From positions 124,001-188,000 of the forward strand of contig JBBAKN010000003.1 in NCBI GenBank assembly GCA_040403555.1: DNA of 64,000 nt. Direction: 5' to 3'. This DNA comes from JAIPAN01 sp040403555. Its GTDB lineage: Bacteria; Bacteroidota; Bacteroidia; Sphingobacteriales; Sphingobacteriaceae. This document shows, piece by piece, positions 60,634 through 64,000 of this stretch. Made by a program: the position numbers and the translations under genes. How positions within the stretch are numbered: the first letter of the stretch is position 1; each line of letters opens with the position of its first letter. Under the pieces are notes generated by a model. That model was not told the origin of the DNA. It made no database searches and saw nothing but the letters and a program-made list of their open reading frames with translations.

Positions 60634-61437
60634 ATGCGTTTTACCTTTTTACTTTTTACTGCACTTACTTTTTCAGCCTGCAATAACACTTCTATTAAAC
60701 AAAGCGAACAACATACAGTCGCAAGCAAACCCACTGCCACCGCTCCAGAAATACTAGCCAAAAAGCAAGTTCCTATTTTGTGCTATCACCAAATCAGGGC
60801 TTGGAGAGCCGCCGATTCCGAAAGCACCAAAGATTATGTGGTGGCTCCTGAAACCTTTAAAGAACATATCAAAATGCTAGCCGATAGCGGTTACCATACT
60901 ATTTTGCCCGATGAATTGCTTGCCTATTTAAGTACTGGAGCCAAATTACCAGCAAAACCCATCATGCTTACTTTTGATGACACCGATGTGGAACAATTCA
61001 CCTTAGCCGCACCAGAACTAAAAAAATATGGTTTTAAAGGCGTTTTTTTTATCATGACCGTTTCTATTGGCCGACCTCGATATATGAGCAGCGACCAAAT
61101 AAAAGCCTTAAGCGATGCCGGGCATGTGATTGCTTCGCACTCTTGGGATCATCAGAATTTTAAGAAGTATACCCCCGAAGATTGGATAGCCCAAGTAGAT
61201 AAACCTACCAAGCGCTTGGAAGAAATTACCGGTAAAAAAGTTACTTATTTTGCCTACCCCTTTGGCTTGTGGAATGCTGAAGGAATTCCAGAACTGAAAA
61301 AAAGAGGGTTTAAAGCCGCCTTTCAATTGTCTGCCAAACGTGACGAAAAAGAGCCGCTCTATACCATTCGCAGAAACATTGCTAGCGGCAAGTGGAATGC
61401 AAAAACCTTGCACCGCATCATGATAAACAATTTTTAA
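60634..61437 (+). CDS. Polysaccharide deacetylase (NodB domain) lipoprotein
   Basis: A 267-aa lipoprotein (Cys16 in TFSAC). The NodB/CE4 motifs are present: PIMLTFDDTDVEQ (motif 1, catalytic and metal Asp), IASHSWDHQNF (motif 2, metal His pair), YFAYPFGLWN (motif 3). A YHQI motif (ILCYHQIRAW) precedes them. CE4 enzymes remove N-acetyl groups from polysaccharides such as peptidoglycan or exopolysaccharide. I choose ATG 60634 for the signal peptide. It is coupled to the degenerate alpha/beta-hydrolase lipoprotein gene upstream. Confidence 0.88.
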   Translation: MRFTFLLFTALTFSACNNTSIKQSEQHTVASKPTATAPEILAKKQVPILCYHQIRAWRAADSESTKDYVVAPETFKEHIKMLADSGYHTILPDELLAYLSTGAKLPAKPIMLTFDDTDVEQFTLAAPELKKYGFKGVFFIMTVSIGRPRYMSSDQIKALSDAGHVIASHSWDHQNFKKYTPEDWIAQVDKPTKRLEEITGKKVTYFAYPFGLWNAEGIPELKKRGFKAAFQLSAKRDEKEPLYTIRRNIASGKWNAKTLHRIMINNF

Positions 61438-61482
61438 GCCAGCTAGTTTTGCGAAACGTGTACTATAAGCGAATAAAATGCG

Positions 61483-61490
61483 TAATTTTG
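61483..61490 (+). promoter_or_regulatory. -7 box of the ABC-F gene
   Basis: A perfect TAATTTTG, 19 nt before the ATG at 61510. Confidence 0.5.
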
Positions 61491-61509
61491 CGCCTTATTT
61501 AGGCATAAT

Positions 61510-63135
61510 ATGATTACAGTATCCAACCTTTCCCTGCGCTACGGCAAACGCACACTTTTTGAAGATGTAAACCTCAAATTTACGCCAGGCAATTGCTATG
61601 GTGTAATTGGTGCCAATGGTGCCGGTAAATCTACTTTCTTAAAAATTCTTTCAGGCGAAATTGATCCCAGCAGCGGATCGGTAAGTTTTACTCCTGGCGA
61701 ACGCATGGCGGTATTGAAACAAAATCACTACGAGTTTGATGAATTCACGGTGATTGAAACCGTAATGATGGGGTATAAAGAAATGTATGCCGTAATGAAA
61801 GAAAAAGATGCCTTATACACCAAAGAAGATTTTACAGATAAGGATGGCGAACGTGCAGGCGAATTAGAAACCTTATTTGCCGAAATGGATGGCTGGAATG
61901 CCGAAAGTAACGCCGCTACCCTACTCAGTAACCTTGGCATTGGCGAAGATTTCCATTATAAACTTTTAAATGAATTAGATGGTACACAAAAAGTACGGGT
62001 ATTATTAGCCCAAGCCTTATTTGGCAAACCCGATATTTTATTGCTCGATGAGCCAACCAACGATTTGGACATTCATACCATTGCTTGGTTAGAAGATTTT
62101 TTAGCTGGTTACGAAGCCATCGTATTGGTGGTATCGCACGATAGACACTTTTTAGACACCGTTTGTACCCACGTGGCCGATATCGATTTTGGTAAACTTA
62201 ATATCTACACTGGTAACTATAGCTTCTGGTACGAATCGAGTCAATTGGCCACCCGTCAGCGTTCAGACCAGAACAAGAAGTTGGAAGATAAGGTGAAAGA
62301 ATTACAAGAATTTATTCGCCGTTTTAGCGCCAACGCTTCTAAATCTAAACAAGCAACTAGTCGTAAAAAAGCATTAGATAAAATTAATATCGAAGAAATT
62401 CAGCCTTCGAATCGTAAATACCCGGCTATTTTATTCAATAACCACCAAGGCCGTGAAGCCGGCGACCAAATTCTTCAGGTAGAAAAATTAAGCAAAAGCC
62501 TCAATGGCGAACTGCTATTTTCGGACGTGAGTTTTATGGTAAATAAAGGCGATAAAATTGCGGTGCTTTCTGAAAACAGCTTAGCCACTAACGCATTCTA
62601 CCAAATTTTAACCGGCCGCGACACCGATTTTAGTGGTAATTTTAAATGGGGAGTAACCATTAACGTGGGCGAAATTCCGAACGATAATTCGGACTATTTT
62701 GCAGGAAAAGACGAAAACTTGATTGATTGGTTGCGTGAATACTCAGAAGGAGAAAAAGACGAGCAGTTTATCCGCAGCTTTTTAGGCCGAATGTTATTCT
62801 CTGGCGAAGAAGTATTGAAAAAATGTTCGGTACTATCTGGAGGAGAAAAAATGCGTTGTATGTTTTCTCGTATGATGTTGCAACAAGCCAATCTGTTGAT
62901 GTTTGATGAACCAACCAACCACTTAGATTTGGAATCTATTACCGCATTAAACAACGGCATGGACGATTTCAAAGGCACCATTTTGTTCACTTCACGAGAT
63001 CATGAATTAACACAAACCGTGGCCAACCGCATTATTGAAATCACACCAAAAGGCATTATTGACAAACTTATGCCTTACGATGAATACATTGCCAGCGATG
63101 CTATTAAGGAACAGCGAAAAGCGATGTATAAGTAA
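61510..63135 (+). CDS. ABC-F family ribosome-associated ATPase (YbiT-like)
   Basis: A 541-aa protein with two ATP-binding cassettes and no membrane domain. Cassette 1 has Walker A GVIGANGAGKSTFLKIL and Walker B ILLLDEPTNDLDIHT. The linker (~245-320) has charged helices with SKSKQATSRKKALDKINIEE. Cassette 2 has signature KCSVLSGGEKMRCMFS and Walker B LLMFDEPTNHLDLES. Cassette 1's signature is degenerate (NELDGTQKVRVLLAQAL, where LSGGQ is normal) and cassette 2's Walker A is replaced by AVLSENSLATNAFYQ, as seen in YbiT-type members. These proteins act at the ribosomal E site. Terminator follows. Confidence 0.92.
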   Translation: MITVSNLSLRYGKRTLFEDVNLKFTPGNCYGVIGANGAGKSTFLKILSGEIDPSSGSVSFTPGERMAVLKQNHYEFDEFTVIETVMMGYKEMYAVMKEKDALYTKEDFTDKDGERAGELETLFAEMDGWNAESNAATLLSNLGIGEDFHYKLLNELDGTQKVRVLLAQALFGKPDILLLDEPTNDLDIHTIAWLEDFLAGYEAIVLVVSHDRHFLDTVCTHVADIDFGKLNIYTGNYSFWYESSQLATRQRSDQNKKLEDKVKELQEFIRRFSANASKSKQATSRKKALDKINIEEIQPSNRKYPAILFNNHQGREAGDQILQVEKLSKSLNGELLFSDVSFMVNKGDKIAVLSENSLATNAFYQILTGRDTDFSGNFKWGVTINVGEIPNDNSDYFAGKDENLIDWLREYSEGEKDEQFIRSFLGRMLFSGEEVLKKCSVLSGGEKMRCMFSRMMLQQANLLMFDEPTNHLDLESITALNNGMDDFKGTILFTSRDHELTQTVANRIIEITPKGIIDKLMPYDEYIASDAIKEQRKAMYK

Positions 63136-63136
63136 C

Positions 63137-63172
63137 AAAAAAGCCCTCCCAAAATTTCGGGAGGGCTTTTTT
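63137..63172. terminator. Bidirectional terminator between the ABC-F gene and slyD
   Basis: AAAAAAGCCCTCCC pairs perfectly with GGGAGGGCTTTTTT across an 8-nt loop, serving both convergent genes. Confidence 0.9.
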
Positions 63173-63192
63173 GTTAAACGTAGACTGCCTGC

Positions 63193-63690
63193 TTAGTGAC
63201 CTGCTTGGCCATCAATACCATGCGCATGTCCGTGAGCTAATTCATCAGCAGTAGCTTCTCTTACGGAAATTATAACACCTGTAAAATGTAAGTCTTTACC
63301 CGCCATCGGATGATTTAAATCAACCGTAACCACAGTTTCGCTGATAGCGGTAACTACAGCTCTAAATTGGTGACCTTGGTTGTCTTGCAAAGGTAGAATA
63401 GCCCCTACTGTTGGTTTTTCCATATCGCCAAACATATCTAATGGCAATTCTGTAATAGCCGAAGGATCTTTTTCTCCATAGCCATCGGCAGCAGAAAGTT
63501 CGAAACCATAAGTGGCTCCGGCTGCTAATCCGTTTAAATATTCTTCAAATTTTGGAAGCATCATGCCCACACCGTATAAAAATACCAATGGGTTTTCTTC
63601 TGTAGCTTTTTCTACAAATACTTTTTCGCCGTTTTCGGTGGTGTGCAATTCGTAGGTAAGGGCAACTACGCTGTTTGGGTTAATCGTCAT
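63193..63690 (-). CDS. slyD: SlyD-type FKBP peptidyl-prolyl cis-trans isomerase
   Basis: A 165-aa protein. The FKBP part starts NSVVALTYELHTTENGEKVFVE with PLVFLYGVGMMLPKFEEYL (substrate site). The inserted IF domain covers ~70-125 (GEKDPSAITELPLDMFGD, VDLNHPMAGKDLHF). It ends in a His-rich tail (HGHAHGIDGQAGH) that can bind nickel or other metals. It acts as a cytoplasmic folding helper. Confidence 0.93.
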   Translation of the reverse strand: MTINPNSVVALTYELHTTENGEKVFVEKATEENPLVFLYGVGMMLPKFEEYLNGLAAGATYGFELSAADGYGEKDPSAITELPLDMFGDMEKPTVGAILPLQDNQGHQFRAVVTAISETVVTVDLNHPMAGKDLHFTGVIISVREATADELAHGHAHGIDGQAGH

Positions 63691-63725
63691 TTTTTAAAAA
63701 TTGGGAGACAAAGCTGTCTCGGTGG

Positions 63726-64000
63726 TTAATGAATGTGTGTTATGGCTTCGGCAACCGCCGTTACCGGAAGTTGACAGGTGTTGTTGTGGCAAACAAAAAT
63801 TCTGGTTTGCATGCCCCACTTATCCTGCAGCAAAGGTAAACTTCCTTTGCTTCCACCCAATAAAATTTTATTAGGAATGTGAAATTTGTCAATTTCTTGA
63901 CGCTTTTGCAAACTATCTGGTCCGGTAATGGCTAGCTCATACACGCCAAAAACTTCGTTTAAGAGCAAATTAGCCCAATTAGAATAGGCCGAACCGTAGT
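63726..64000 (-). CDS. DUF255 thioredoxin-domain protein, C-terminal fragment
   Basis: Partial: the frame stays open to the window edge. The visible C-terminus reads YGSAYSNWANLLLNEVFGVYELAI, with the run broken here only by the window, followed by PLLQDKWGMQTRIFVCHNNTCQLPV. This matches the end of YyaL/spermatogenesis-associated-20-like proteins, whose N-terminus has a thioredoxin-like domain and whose middle is an (alpha/alpha)6 barrel. Function is not established. It is 35 nt upstream of slyD on the same strand. Confidence 0.75.
   Translation of the reverse strand, partial: YGSAYSNWANLLLNEVFGVYELAITGPDSLQKRQEIDKFHIPNKILLGGSKGSLPLLQDKWGMQTRIFVCHNNTCQLPVTAVAEAITHIH

Overview
The window comes from a Bacteroidota chromosome, probably Sphingobacteriales- or Chitinophagales-like (class inferred, order uncertain). 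Supporting signs are the SusC/SusD/SusE set, PorP/SprF-like proteins paired with 'gliding motility' type-B C-terminal domains (type IX secretion, T9SS), a one-piece E1 alpha/beta 2-oxoacid dehydrogenase, DUF3822, lipoproteins with Cys-Lys-Lys starts, a tRNA gene without encoded CCA, and repeated use of the Bacteroidota promoter (TTG, about 19-23 nt, TAnnTTTG). Base composition looks uniform at roughly 40 % G+C. I see no prophage, insertion sequence or CRISPR array.

Layout. 1-5.6 kb: housekeeping genes (partial priA, DUF423, an outer-membrane barrel, the rpmH-rnpA-yidD-tsaB operon, mscL, rpoN). 5.6-14.9 kb: two minus-strand T9SS surface units. One is a 1207-aa PKD adhesin with a PorP/SprF partner. 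The other is an operon of a PorP/SprF protein, two fibre-like proteins sharing a perfect ~306-bp repeat, and a 170-aa protein that is almost only a sorting domain. 15.1-18.7 kb: tRNA-Met(CAT), a HAD hydrolase, a DUF962 protein, a Tet-like MFS pump and proline dehydrogenase. 18.7-24.4 kb: S4 protein and aroB, then the aromatic cluster pheA, DAHP synthase/chorismate mutase, aroA, aroC. 24.4-29.1 kb: fused E1, DUF1573 protein, aminotransferase and tmRNA. 29.1-32.5 kb: a third adhesin plus PorP/SprF pair. 32.8-51.6 kb: a starch/maltodextrin locus, with susCDE rightward and an eight-gene leftward operon (neopullulanase, beta-phosphoglucomutase, maltose phosphorylase, SDR, GH13, MFS transporter, S33 hydrolase, GH13 lipoprotein). 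51.8-53.8 kb: a YHYH / MORN-like / SCO lipoprotein trio. 54.0-54.5 kb: an orphan Imm63-like immunity gene with an apparent frameshift in an A9 tract. 54.6-64 kb: RecD-like helicase, DUF3822-rsmD-coaD, Nudix/pyrE, a lipoprotein alpha/beta hydrolase that has lost its catalytic Ser and His, a polysaccharide deacetylase, an ABC-F ATPase, SlyD and a partial DUF255 protein.

How genes work together. In the sugar locus, surface SusCDE and GH13 enzymes would bind and cut alpha-glucan, periplasmic GH13 enzymes would give maltose, the MFS carrier would import it, and maltose phosphorylase plus beta-phosphoglucomutase would yield glucose and glucose-6-phosphate. In the aromatic cluster all genes from pheA onward sit behind one promoter.

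The most striking signal is in the aroB-pheA gap: a consensus promoter, a 20-codon leader ORF with six aromatic codons (including Tyr-Phe-Tyr-Tyr), alternative base-pairing segments, and a strong terminator ending 8 nt before pheA. This has every part of a ribosome-mediated transcription attenuator for aromatic amino acid synthesis in a Bacteroidota.
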